Assembly: GCF_005844325.1 (NCBI RefSeq)
Contig: NZ_SPFY01000003.1
Location: 62,001 to 126,000, forward strand
Source: Collinsella aerofaciens
Lineage (GTDB): Bacteria > Actinomycetota > Coriobacteriia > Coriobacteriales > Coriobacteriaceae
Length of the DNA: 64,000 bases
Direction: 5' to 3'
This document shows positions 35,115 to 43,776 of the stretch, piece by piece. The notes beneath the pieces were generated by a model. The model was not told the DNA's origin. It saw only the letters and a list, made by a program, of their open reading frames with translations, and did not search any database. The first letter of the stretch is position 1. Every line of letters starts with the position of its first letter. The position numbers and the translations under genes were made by a program.

Positions 35115-36581
35115 ATGAACGAAAACGAGCTGACCGGTCTGCTTGAGTCTTTAAGGCGTATGGGCTCGGATGATCTTAACGTCGAAGTGAAGGAGAGCGC
35201 CACGACGCTTTCCCGCGATGTGTGGGAAACGGTGAGCGCATTCGCGAACACTGCCGGCGGAATCATCGTGCTCGGAGTGAGTGAGCGCGCAGGTTTTGTC
35301 CCGGTTGAGAACTTCGAGACCGAGAAAGTGCTCAACCAATTTGTGTCAGGCATGGGTGATGCGGGCGGTCGAGGAAAGCTGGCCAATCCGCCTAAATACA
35401 CGATCGAGCGAGTGGAGCTTCAGGACGTCATCGTTCTCGTCATTACGATTGAGGAGCTCGATCCGTCGAGCAAGCCCTGCTATGTCATAGAGCGGGGCGC
35501 CCAGGGCGGCAGCTACAAGCGCATCGATGACAAAGATGTGCCGCTTTCATCGACCGAGGTGCTCGCATTGGCGTCATACGGTCGAGCGACTCCGAGCGAT
35601 CGGGACGCGGTGGCGGGTGCGGGCGCGGACAATCTCGACGAGACGCTGGTCGACCGTACGATAGATCGGGCTTTCTCGTTGACGCCCCGGGCAATGCGCG
35701 GCGCGCCGGACAAACAAACGAAGCTGGAGCGCCTAAATATCCTTGATTCCCAGGGCAATGTCACCAAGGCTGGACTCCTAGTTGTGGGCACCTACCCTCA
35801 GCAGTTCTATCCCAAGCTCTTCATTGACGTGGCTGTCCATGCGGGAACTCAGAAGGGCATGGCGGGGTCGCTGAGGTTCATGGACCGCACAATCTGTGAG
35901 GGAACGTTGGGCGAGATGATCTCGGATGCCGTCGCAGCCGTCGCCAAGAATTTGCGGCGAACCTCGACCGTCCAAGGCGTCTCGCGTGTCGACTCGCTTG
36001 AGATTCCCGAGGAGGTTCTGCGCGAGGCAATCGCCAACGCCGTAATCCATCGAGAATACGGGGATCGGTTCTGTGGACAATCGATTGCCGTCGACGTCTT
36101 TGATGATCGTGTCGAGGTGACAAATCCTGGCGGCCTTTACGGGGGAAAGACTCGCGAGAACTTGTTTGACGGCAGCTCCCGATGCCGTAACGCGACGCTT
36201 GTGAAGCTCATGTCGATTGTCCCGCTGCCGGATGGCGCAGGTTCGCCGGCTGAGGGCAATGGCTCGGGCATCCCGATGATGATCGATGCCATGCGCGCGC
36301 ATGGTCTGGCCGGGCCCCTGTTCTGCCCGGGATTCGATCGGTTCAAGGTCGTACTTTACCGTTCAAAGATCGAGCCGGTCGATCATGGCGGGGGCTTAAT
36401 TGTGACGGCACTCAAACACTACGGCGAGCTGGGGACGCGCGAGCTGGCAGAGCACACAGGGCTCACAATTTCCCAGGTTAGGTCGCGCGTCAACGCGCTC
36501 ATTGCTCAAGGCGAGCTTGAGCCCACGGCGCCGGCGACGAGCCGCAACCGCAAGTATCGACTGTCGGAGCGCGTGGGATAG
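35115..36581 (+). CDS. AlbA_2/Schlafen-type ATP-binding putative transcriptional regulator
   Basis: 488 aa. The N-terminal AlbA_2 (divergent AAA_4) domain (about 5-130) shows NVEVKESATTLSRDVWETVSAFANTAGGIIVLGVSE. A GHKL-type HATPase_c_4 region (about 290-390) carries EEVLREAIANAVIHREY and DDRVEVTNPGGLYGG. A C-terminal winged helix (about 425-485, LGTRELAEHTGLTISQVRSRVNALIAQGELE) is likely DNA-binding. Such proteins are widespread, often in accessory or defence regions, with mostly unknown roles. AAAGGA eight bases upstream supports ATG 35115 over GTG 35109. The upstream GAGAGATA array may be its own target. Confidence 0.85.
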   Translation: MNENELTGLLESLRRMGSDDLNVEVKESATTLSRDVWETVSAFANTAGGIIVLGVSERAGFVPVENFETEKVLNQFVSGMGDAGGRGKLANPPKYTIERVELQDVIVLVITIEELDPSSKPCYVIERGAQGGSYKRIDDKDVPLSSTEVLALASYGRATPSDRDAVAGAGADNLDETLVDRTIDRAFSLTPRAMRGAPDKQTKLERLNILDSQGNVTKAGLLVVGTYPQQFYPKLFIDVAVHAGTQKGMAGSLRFMDRTICEGTLGEMISDAVAAVAKNLRRTSTVQGVSRVDSLEIPEEVLREAIANAVIHREYGDRFCGQSIAVDVFDDRVEVTNPGGLYGGKTRENLFDGSSRCRNATLVKLMSIVPLPDGAGSPAEGNGSGIPMMIDAMRAHGLAGPLFCPGFDRFKVVLYRSKIEPVDHGGGLIVTALKHYGELGTRELAEHTGLTISQVRSRVNALIAQGELEPTAPATSRNRKYRLSERVG

Positions 36582-36681
36582 ATGCGTTAGTGGACGAGGC
36601 GACCCAATAATCGACCCTCGATTGGCGTCCATTAAGGTAAAGCGGTTGTTGCCCAGTCGACGGTGATGCTAAAGACTCGGC

Positions 36682-37173
36682 TTACGCCGGCATGGCCCCG
36701 AACCCGTCTATCAGGAACAGCCTAAGAACCAGCTTGATGACATTTCCCGGTTTGACTTCTGCCGCGTCAAAGACGTGGCGCTCGGCGAGCTCGCTGCAGT
36801 ATGCATAGATGTCGCGGATAAGGTCCGCGCCCGAGAGCGTAAACATGTAGCCTGCGTCCGAAAGCGCATTGGGCGCGGCAGGCAACTTGGCCATGTGGCA
36901 GAACGTTTGCAGGTCGGGCGCCATAACGTTCTGGTAGTCGAGGTGGCCGTTGGCATCCTGCGCGGCAACCTCCAATTGGCGCACAAAATCCAGCGCCGCC
37001 GCTAACACAAAGCTCGGCGTAGGCGCATTGACGTCCTGAGTGGTCGCCACAAGCCTGCCCGCCGCCTGCGTGACAAGCCAAGCGACCTCGCGCTGGCAAC
37101 GCACAGCCTTGCGCGTAACCGGCTTGATGGACGAAGAAGAAACGCTTCCCTTAGGCGGATTCGAAACAGCCAC
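36682..37173 (-). CDS. conserved-looking protein of unknown function
   Basis: 163 aa starting with GTG, GGGAGG about six bases before it. Basic Ser-rich N-terminus (about 1-28), then a mainly helical body with alternating Ala/Leu (VAWLVTQAAGRL, SFVLAAALDFVRQLEV, LRLFLIDGFGAM). It mentions no motif I recognise. Helical, slightly histone- or regulator-like, probably cytoplasmic. Convergent with the AlbA gene and divergent from the HNH gene. Confidence 0.6.
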   Translation of the reverse strand: MAVSNPPKGSVSSSSIKPVTRKAVRCQREVAWLVTQAAGRLVATTQDVNAPTPSFVLAAALDFVRQLEVAAQDANGHLDYQNVMAPDLQTFCHMAKLPAAPNALSDAGYMFTLSGADLIRDIYAYCSELAERHVFDAAEVKPGNVIKLVLRLFLIDGFGAMPA

Positions 37174-37388
37174 AAGAACCTCCCATGAACGACCCGGCCC
37201 AACAAGCCCGGATGAAACACGTGCTACATCAGTATACAGGGAAGTGGGGTAGCGGGGTACAAGCGCGCCAGCGGCAAACCGAGAGCATCAACGATGTGCC
37301 GATCGCGGAATGAGATCTCGTAATAATTGACTCTCGGCCATATTATTGAGGGGCATGACTCGCGTTCGTATGGTTGTAGGTGCTGGCG

Positions 37389-38471
37389 ATGAACGACATT
37401 GACCTTGCTGTTCCGTTGATGGATGGACCAAGCTATGACCGCGCCTGCAGTCTCGTGCCTTCCGAATACGTTGAGGCATGGGAGTGGTTTCTGGGTGAGG
37501 AACAGCGCGGCGGCGTTTGGACCAGCCTTCCGCACCACACCAAGGAAGATAGTCCTCAGTATCAGTACCGTTTGAGAATTGGCTCGGACTTCTTTCCCGT
37601 AACGCGGGATTCAGGGATCTTCTGGCCGGGCCAGGATCGGGTGAAGCAAGATCCCAATAAGATCTTTGCGCTTTCGGTCCATAACTCTAAAAAGAGCTTC
37701 TACACCGATGTGCCTCCGCTCTATTTGGATGACGGTACGTGGGTCATTAAGTATTCGGTCCAAGCGCCAGGAGCCGTTGGTTCTCGAGACCAGAATTACA
37801 ACCGTAAAATGCTCAACTGCATGGAATGTGGCGTCCCAGTCGGAGTCATATTTGCAACCGAGGTGGGCTATAAGGTGCTCGGCCTTGCGTTTGTTGAGCG
37901 GTTCGAGCCCGAAAATGGATGGTTTGTTCTGCACGGTCCTGTTCATAAAGGCGGACCGGACCCTCGTTTTGCGCCCGACATGAGTTATCTGAAGCACATA
38001 CCCGTCGATATTGAGTTTGCCGGACAGGGTGCGACCGACGACGAAAAGGTCCGCTATGCGTTAAGGCGCGAGCGATTGGGGCAGCAATGGTTCCGCAAGC
38101 AGCTCGTTGCCGCCTATGATGGCCGTTGCGCGGTGTCGGACTGCGGCGTCAGTGAAGCTCTGGAGGCTGCACATATCGAGAATTACTCGGGACCCAAATC
38201 GCAGGTTGCCAGCAACGGTATTCTGCTTCGGCGCGATCTTCATTCCCTATTTGATGCTCACCTGATTTCGTTTGAGCCTGTTTGCGGCGAATATCGGCTG
38301 TGCGGATCGTACCTGCTGGATAAGACCGACTACGCTTCCTTTGCGGGTGCGACGCTAAGGCAGCCGGATGAGCGTCAGTGGCGACCCGATACGGTGTTTC
38401 TTGAGGCCCATCGCATTGAGTTCGATCGCTCGGAAAAGAAGCGTGAAAAGGCGGGGCTTCTGCCGTATTAG
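37389..38471 (+). CDS. HNH endonuclease, possible type IV (modification-dependent) restriction enzyme
   Basis: 360 aa (a GTG start at 37380 would add three). The C-terminal HNH_2 domain (about 230-300) has FRKQLVAAYDGRCAVSDCGV, ALEAAHIENYSG and NGILLRRDLHSLFDAHLISF, the HNH residues of McrA-like nucleases. The N-terminal part (about 1-215), with NRKMLNCMECGVPVGVIFATEVGYKV, resembles the PUA/SRA-like domains that read modified bases in such enzymes. Likely cuts foreign modified DNA; the recognised mark is unknown. The gene has lower GC than its neighbours and sits among orphans, suggesting acquisition. Confidence 0.8.
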   Translation: MNDIDLAVPLMDGPSYDRACSLVPSEYVEAWEWFLGEEQRGGVWTSLPHHTKEDSPQYQYRLRIGSDFFPVTRDSGIFWPGQDRVKQDPNKIFALSVHNSKKSFYTDVPPLYLDDGTWVIKYSVQAPGAVGSRDQNYNRKMLNCMECGVPVGVIFATEVGYKVLGLAFVERFEPENGWFVLHGPVHKGGPDPRFAPDMSYLKHIPVDIEFAGQGATDDEKVRYALRRERLGQQWFRKQLVAAYDGRCAVSDCGVSEALEAAHIENYSGPKSQVASNGILLRRDLHSLFDAHLISFEPVCGEYRLCGSYLLDKTDYASFAGATLRQPDERQWRPDTVFLEAHRIEFDRSEKKREKAGLLPY

Positions 38472-38593
38472 CGTATTTGGCTTTGGCATTCTTTGACGAT
38501 CGTGTTGTTTGATCGGATCGCGTGGCGATGCAATCTCGCGCACGCCCGCCGGTGCATGCTCTTCCTGATTTGTATAGCGAGAGGGGAGCGTAT

Positions 38594-38878
38594 ATGAGCT
38601 GGCGAGGCGATATTGCGATGGGGAAGTACGGAAAACTGCCGTGTGCCCTTATAGACAACAATATGTTTCCGAGCGTAGAGGTTGATTGCGCGTCGTTTGT
38701 CGTCACCTGCCCTTGCTGCGGCTCGCAAATACCGTGTCTCGACATTCGGTTTATCGATGCGCGCGACAGACTCAGCGACGAAGTGAGAAAACGGACAGGC
38801 GTTCATATGCCGGTGTATCCGGAGAAATGCCCTGTTTGTGGCCTCGATATCGTGTACGACGCCGGCGACGAGGGATAG
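38594..38878 (+). CDS. small zinc-ribbon-like protein of unknown function
   Basis: 94 aa. GAGGGGAG precedes the ATG; an upstream in-frame ATG at 38522 lacks a site. Two Cys pairs, CPCCGSQIPC (about 39-48) and CPVCGLD (about 80-86), could bind one zinc ion. The rest is charged. No family recognised. Follows the HNH gene by 122 bp and may be part of the same accessory group. Confidence 0.6.
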   Translation: MSWRGDIAMGKYGKLPCALIDNNMFPSVEVDCASFVVTCPCCGSQIPCLDIRFIDARDRLSDEVRKRTGVHMPVYPEKCPVCGLDIVYDAGDEG

Positions 38879-38915
38879 GTGATGCGGAGGAGTTGGCTGT
38901 GAGTGTCTTTTGCCT

Positions 38916-39602
38916 CTACAAATAAATCCCCTCACCGAGTTGCTTGTGGAACTCGGCGTGATGGTCGCGTGCCCAGGTAAAGAGCGCCTGGTCAAAGTCG
39001 GTACGCGTGACCGGGACGCCAAAGACGCCGGCAACTTCGACGCGTATAAACTCCAGTGCCGGCAGCTTGTTGATGGCAGTGAGGGCAAACGGGGACGAGG
39101 GCTCCTCGAACAGATAGCGGCTGCCTTGCAGCGCGTCGCAACTGGTGCACGTGTTGCCGAGCGACGGGGCTTTGGAGGCTCGCGCGCCTACGGGCTTGTA
39201 GCCGCAGCGCTTATGAAGGTAGTCGCGGATCTCGCCCGGTACGCAGCCAAGAGCGGGCACGATGGCGAGTGCGTTGGCGTTGGCCGTGTCGATGGCAATG
39301 TGCCCGGCTTCGTTGGGCGCGTGCGCGATGGCGATGCTCTCGTCGTTATCGGCTCGATAGGGAATGCCGAAGGCCGCGACCGAGGTTTCTTTGTGACACT
39401 TCCAGCACTCGTGCTTGCCCAGTACTAGATATATATACGGTGCTGAGGGGTCGGATCGGTCAACACCGGGCAGCCACTCGGCAAAGGGTTCGGGGTTGAC
39501 GCCACTGGGCACATACCAGATCTTCTTGGTCCGGTCCCATTTGGCGCCCAGCGCCTTGGCTTCTTCTTTGTGTGAAAAGGGGACATCGAGCTCGGTGCGC
39601 AT
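38916..39602 (-). CDS. DUF5710 domain-containing protein
   Basis: 228 aa. The N-terminus MRTELDVPFSHKEEAKALGAKWD followed by KIWYVPSGVNPEPFAEWLP is the DUF5710 motif, found in proteins linked to mobile DNA and toprim/primase-like genes. The remainder has CWKCH and CTSC pairs that may form a zinc knuckle. AAGGAG precedes the ATG at 39602. The frame continues upstream across the tRNA terminator and tRNA, which is not coding. Function unknown. Confidence 0.75.
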   Translation of the reverse strand: MRTELDVPFSHKEEAKALGAKWDRTKKIWYVPSGVNPEPFAEWLPGVDRSDPSAPYIYLVLGKHECWKCHKETSVAAFGIPYRADNDESIAIAHAPNEAGHIAIDTANANALAIVPALGCVPGEIRDYLHKRCGYKPVGARASKAPSLGNTCTSCDALQGSRYLFEEPSSPFALTAINKLPALEFIRVEVAGVFGVPVTRTDFDQALFTWARDHHAEFHKQLGEGIYL

Positions 39603-39800
39603 GGTGGCTCCTTGGTGCTGCAGGTGTAAGTGGCTCAAGGATACCGCAGGGCGCAGACATCGCGGCGTTTTGCTGAGGAGTTGCGGCTTGGATGGGTTCG
39701 AGACGCGTTGGCCTCGGCCTCGGTGGCTATTGACGCGGTTTTGTGCATGGGCAGGGTGGTTGCTTGGGCGGTTGGAGCAGCCAGCGGATTTGGCGACATA

Positions 39801-39836
39801 AAACAAAACAGCCCAGAGGACATAGCCTCTGAGCTG
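39801..39836 (-). terminator. terminator of tRNA-Val
   Basis: On the minus strand CAGCTCAGAGG pairs with CCTCTGGGCTG and is followed by TTTTGTTTT, 9 bases after the tRNA 3' end. Confidence 0.85.
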
Positions 39837-39844
39837 CGAACATT

Positions 39845-39919
39845 TGGTGGGCGTTAGAAGATTTGAACTTCTGACCTCTTCCGTGTCAGGGAAGCGCTCT
39901 CCCCCTGAGCTAAACGCCC
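39845..39919 (-). tRNA. tRNA-Val (anticodon GAC)
   Basis: 75 nt including an encoded CCA end. The acceptor stem GGGCGTT pairs with AACGCCC. D-arm GCTC...GAGC, anticodon arm CTTCC-CTGACAC-GGAAG (anticodon GAC), T-arm AGAAG-TTCAAAT-CTTCT. No copy of the tRNA 3' end was noticed nearby that would mark an integrated element. Confidence 0.95.
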
Positions 39920-40208
39920 GATCAAGGATGCGCAAGCGCGCAAGGGATAATATAACGGAGCCTGAACTCGGTGGCAAGAACATTTTTAAAAATCGCTTAC
40001 ATTGTGGAATTCGGGGGCTTTGTCGTATCCATTTCAAAAGAGCCTGCTGCCGCGATTTGGCTGTCGCATAATGCAAGGCCATTGCGGTATCGAGCTATGG
40101 AAAGACGCCTGCGGAATTGTCCTACCGATAAGCGGACAAGCCTCCAGCTGGCGACTTCGCCGTGGTAAGGTAAGCCGAATTGTTTCCAGACTGTTTCGGG
40201 GGAGTGGA
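39920..40208. other. 289-bp spacer between tRNA-Val and the DMT transporter
   Basis: No gene or clear repeat is seen. The GGATAATATAACG segment at about 39945-39957 (minus strand TTATATTATCC) contains a TATATT-like -10 that may serve the tRNA. Confidence 0.4.
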
Positions 40209-41231
40209 ATGAGCAAAGAGTGTGTCGAGCAGGTCGAAGGCGCAGGGGCTTCGGTGCCGATGACCGATATATCGAACATTGATGTGCCCGAGGGCACCGA
40301 CGAGCTCAGCCGTAGCACCCGCCGCGCCTGGCGCGGGCGTCTGAACAGCGCTTCGACGCGCAAGATGATCACGGGCGTCTTGGCTACGCTGGTGGGCGGT
40401 TCGTTTTGGGGCTTCTCGGGCACCAGCGCGAGTTTTCTGTTCGATACCTACCACGTCGATACCTTGTGGCTTATGAGCGTGCGTCAGATTCTCGCCGGTC
40501 TACTCTTTATGGCCGTGGTTGTTACGCGCGACCGCGAGCGCCTGATTAAGCTCTGGACCACACCCGCCGATTGCAAGCAGCTGCTGCTCTTTACCGCCTT
40601 TGGCCTGCTGTTCAACCAGTTTTGCTATCTTTCGGCCGTGCGCCTGACCAATGCCGGAACCGCGACGGTGCTCCAGTGCCTGCAGCTGATCATCATCATG
40701 GGCTACACCTGCGTGGTCGATCGCCGCAGGCCGCGCGTTCGCGAGGCGATCGGCATTGGTCTGGCCCTCGGCGGTACTTTTTTAATCACCACCGGCGGCG
40801 ACCCCACCAGCCTGAATATCTCGCCGCTTGGCCTGGCAGCAGGTCTTATGTGTGCGGTCAGCGCCGCGTGTATGGCGGTGATTCCCGCCAAGATCCTGCC
40901 CGAATACGGCAGCCCCATCGTCACGGGCTCGGCAATGCTCACGGCGGGCGTGGTCTCGTGCGTCTTCGTGCAGCCTTGGGCGCATATGCCGGCGCTCGAC
41001 GCCGCCGGCGTCGAGGCGCTTGCGGTGTTCGTGGTTATCGGCTCGTTTTTTGCTTACATGCTCTATATGCAGGGCGTTAAGGACATCGGCTCGGTGCGTG
41101 CGAGCCTCATCGGAACTGTGGAGCCGGTTTCGGCGACCATCACCAGCGCCGTTATGCTGGGCACGGTGTTTTTGCCGACCGACCTTATCGGCTTTGCCAT
41201 GATCATCGTGATGATGTTCCTCACGGTGTAG
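40209..41231 (+). CDS. DMT-superfamily (EamA) transporter
   Basis: 340 aa. A 50-residue hydrophilic N-terminus precedes about ten helices in two EamA repeats, for example MITGVLATLVGGSFWGFSGTSASFLF and the C-terminal GSFFAYMLYMQGVKDIGSVRASLIGTVEPVSA, the EamA signature end. GGGGGAG fixes the start at 40209. Substrate unknown; not obviously linked to neighbours. Confidence 0.9.
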   Translation: MSKECVEQVEGAGASVPMTDISNIDVPEGTDELSRSTRRAWRGRLNSASTRKMITGVLATLVGGSFWGFSGTSASFLFDTYHVDTLWLMSVRQILAGLLFMAVVVTRDRERLIKLWTTPADCKQLLLFTAFGLLFNQFCYLSAVRLTNAGTATVLQCLQLIIIMGYTCVVDRRRPRVREAIGIGLALGGTFLITTGGDPTSLNISPLGLAAGLMCAVSAACMAVIPAKILPEYGSPIVTGSAMLTAGVVSCVFVQPWAHMPALDAAGVEALAVFVVIGSFFAYMLYMQGVKDIGSVRASLIGTVEPVSATITSAVMLGTVFLPTDLIGFAMIIVMMFLTV

Positions 41232-41380
41232 CTGGCGCCGACGCCAAGACGGAAAAGGTGTTGTGCCGCATTTTCGCCAATTGATGTCCGTGTCTGGAGT
41301 TTAGCTGTCGATGCTCAAAATGCCATAAACTAGTAACGTTATGGACATTTTCATTGCGACTCAATTGCGAGGATTTCTTT

Positions 41381-43693
41381 ATGGCTGGTAATCACTTTAA
41401 GGGCAGCGATAGCGGCCGTCCTGCAGTTCCGCCGCGTCCGAACGGGGCTGGTAAGGCCGGCACGCCGGGCGGCGCTGGACAGGGCAGTTCCGGTAAGCGC
41501 GTGTCCCCGGGCGAGACGGCGATGTTTACCGCTCTGTACGAGCAGTCTCAAAAGGCAAAAAAGACCGGCCGTGCAAAAGGGAATGTCTTTGCGGGCGGTG
41601 CAACCTCCGCGTCGCAGCCGAGCGGGGCTCCTTCGGTGCCTGCGAACAACGCAGGTGCTGCCAACGCCGCGAATGCTGCCGGCAACGTTAATGCCGGCAA
41701 GGCCGCCAACAATACTCCCCCTGCCGGTGGCGCGGGGCTTACGGGTAACCTTGGCACGATTTACACCGGCGCCTCCGAGACTGGCACGTTCGCCCGCCTG
41801 GATGATAGCGGTGCCGAGTTTGCGGGCTCGGGTTCCAAGGAAGATTATTACGATTTTGGCTTGAACTACGGTAGCGATGCTTCGTCGAGTTCGATCTCTG
41901 ACGGTCTGGTCCGTCATCGCCATCGCAAGGGCGAGCGCAAAAAGCGTCACACCGGCGCCATTATTGCCGCTGTAGTCGCAGTGCTTCTCGTTGTGCTTGG
42001 CACAGGCGGCTTTATGCTGCTTAACTCGGCAAAGACCGTAAAGAGCGAAGCGAAGGAGGCTGTCGAGATCGTCGGTGGCCTTAAGGGCAAGGTCACGTCG
42101 GGCGATTTTTCGACGCTGCCTGACGACGCGAAGAAGATCGATGAGCTCTGTAACAGCATGAAGGCGGAGACCTCGAGCCCGCTGTGGGCGGCGGCTTCGT
42201 TTATCCCGGTGTATGGCAGCGATATCAATGCGGCCCGCACCATGATTGACGCCCTGTCCGATGTCTCGAGCAATGCGCTGGTTCCCATGGCCGATAACCT
42301 TTCGCAGGCTACGCCCGGCAAGCTGTTCCAGGACGGCATGATTAACGTGTCCGCGCTGCAGGCGGTCGCCGATTCGCTTTCCAGCAGCTCGAAGGTGTTC
42401 AAGAGCGCCAACGAGAAGGTCCAGGGCATTGGCGATACTCATATTTCCCAGGTGACCGAGCTGGTCGATAAGGCCAAGGACGGCTTTGCCACCCTCAACG
42501 GTGCGGTTGACGCGGCGGAGAAGGTCGCCCCCGTCCTTCCCCAGATGCTCGGCGCCAACGGCCAGACGCGCAACTACCTTATGTACGCCATGAACAACGT
42601 CGAGATTCGTGCTTGCGGCGGCTTTGGCGGTTCGCAGGGCCTGATTTCGGTCACTGACGGCCAGATGTCGATTGGCGAGTTTGTTCCCCGCATTGGACTC
42701 AGCGAGGAAGAGGCAGTCGAGAGCGTCGACGAAGAGGATGAGGCGCTGTTCGGCAACCACAGTAACCTGTACAACTCGGGCAATACCTATTCGCCTGATT
42801 GGCCCCGCAACTCGCAGCGTGTCGCCGCGCTGTGGAAGTCCCAGTATGGACAGGACGTTGATGGCGTCATCGGTATCGACCCGGTGTTCCTGCAGTATCT
42901 GCTGGGCCTGGTCGGTAATGTCTCGCTGCCCGACGGAACGGTTGTCGACGGCACCAACGCCGCAAAGGTTCTCATGCACGATGTGTACTGGAACTATCCG
43001 GTCGAGGAGTCTGACGGCATCTTTGCATCCGTCGCCAGCGCTGCCTTCGACAAGATCCTTGGCGGTATCGGCGATGTCGATGTTACGAAGCTTGTCAGCG
43101 CCGTTGAGCGCGGTGCCGAAGAGGGCCGCCTGATCGCGTGGATGAGAAACGATGATGAGCAGAATGCCATCAAAGAGACGGGCATTGACGCTTCGCTGCC
43201 CGATCCGGATGACCCGAGTGCCGATCCCGTTGCCGGCGTTTACTTTAACAACCTGAGCTTCTCCAAGCTCGACTGGTACCTGAACGCCGATACGCAGATT
43301 GGCCAGGGCATCAAGAACGGTGACGGCACGTGCTCCTATCGCATCACCGTTACCCTGACGAACATCATGACGCAGGAGGAGGCTGGCAAGCTGCCCGACT
43401 ACGTTGCGGCGAGCGCACCCGATGCCGCGCGTGACGACGAGCGTCTGAATGTCTCGTTGTTTGCCCCGACGGGCGGCAACATTACTGATCTGACCGTCGA
43501 GGGCACCCAGTTTGGTCTTGGCGCCGCTACGTGGCATGGAATCCCCTTCTATTCGGGCACCGTTGACCTGCATGCTGGCGAGACGACGACGATCACGTAT
43601 ACGCTGACCACGTCGGCCGAGGCGGGGGACAAGCCGCTTACGCTGCGTCAGACTCCTACATGCCAGGCGGCTCGCGACAGCGCGTCGGCGTAG
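41381..43693 (+). CDS. DUF4012 domain-containing membrane-anchored protein
   Basis: 770 aa. The first 180 residues are Gly/Ala/Asn-rich and probably disordered in the cytoplasm, ending in a basic patch (RHRHRKGERKKRH). One membrane helix (GAIIAAVVAVLLVVLGTGGF) follows, then a large extracellular part. DUF4012 lies at about 380-680, with TRNYLMYAMNNVEIRACGGFGGS and NGDGTCSYRITVTLTNIM. The family occurs in envelope or polysaccharide contexts in actinobacteria, with unknown function. GAGGA before the ATG supports the start. glmM, for a wall precursor, lies downstream behind a terminator. Confidence 0.85.
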   Translation: MAGNHFKGSDSGRPAVPPRPNGAGKAGTPGGAGQGSSGKRVSPGETAMFTALYEQSQKAKKTGRAKGNVFAGGATSASQPSGAPSVPANNAGAANAANAAGNVNAGKAANNTPPAGGAGLTGNLGTIYTGASETGTFARLDDSGAEFAGSGSKEDYYDFGLNYGSDASSSSISDGLVRHRHRKGERKKRHTGAIIAAVVAVLLVVLGTGGFMLLNSAKTVKSEAKEAVEIVGGLKGKVTSGDFSTLPDDAKKIDELCNSMKAETSSPLWAAASFIPVYGSDINAARTMIDALSDVSSNALVPMADNLSQATPGKLFQDGMINVSALQAVADSLSSSSKVFKSANEKVQGIGDTHISQVTELVDKAKDGFATLNGAVDAAEKVAPVLPQMLGANGQTRNYLMYAMNNVEIRACGGFGGSQGLISVTDGQMSIGEFVPRIGLSEEEAVESVDEEDEALFGNHSNLYNSGNTYSPDWPRNSQRVAALWKSQYGQDVDGVIGIDPVFLQYLLGLVGNVSLPDGTVVDGTNAAKVLMHDVYWNYPVEESDGIFASVASAAFDKILGGIGDVDVTKLVSAVERGAEEGRLIAWMRNDDEQNAIKETGIDASLPDPDDPSADPVAGVYFNNLSFSKLDWYLNADTQIGQGIKNGDGTCSYRITVTLTNIMTQEEAGKLPDYVAASAPDAARDDERLNVSLFAPTGGNITDLTVEGTQFGLGAATWHGIPFYSGTVDLHAGETTTITYTLTTSAEAGDKPLTLRQTPTCQAARDSASA

Positions 43694-43730
43694 GGTTTTT
43701 CTGGTAGCGCAGATAATCGAGTACCATTTT

Positions 43731-43762
43731 GGGGCGGACAGGCAATCTGTTCGCCCCTATTT
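43731..43762 (+). terminator. terminator after the DUF4012 gene
   Basis: GGGGCGGACAG pairs with CTGTTCGCCCC (one G-U), then TATTTTG. It lies only 15-20 bases before the glmM start, so glmM expression may depend on readthrough. Confidence 0.8.
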
Positions 43763-43776
43763 TGTAAGGAGAGCGC

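Noticed and set aside
39845-39919. tRNA-Val as an attachment site of an integrated element
   Set aside because: No direct repeat of the tRNA 3' end, integrase or excisionase was found in the adjacent sequence.
39603-40082. N-terminal extension of the DUF5710 protein to 40082
   Set aside because: It would translate through the tRNA-Val and its terminator. The DUF5710 motif starts exactly at 39602 behind AAGGAG.
41351-43573. 740-codon minus-strand frame opposite the DUF4012 gene
   Set aside because: A shadow of the coding strand; no ribosome site and no motifs.
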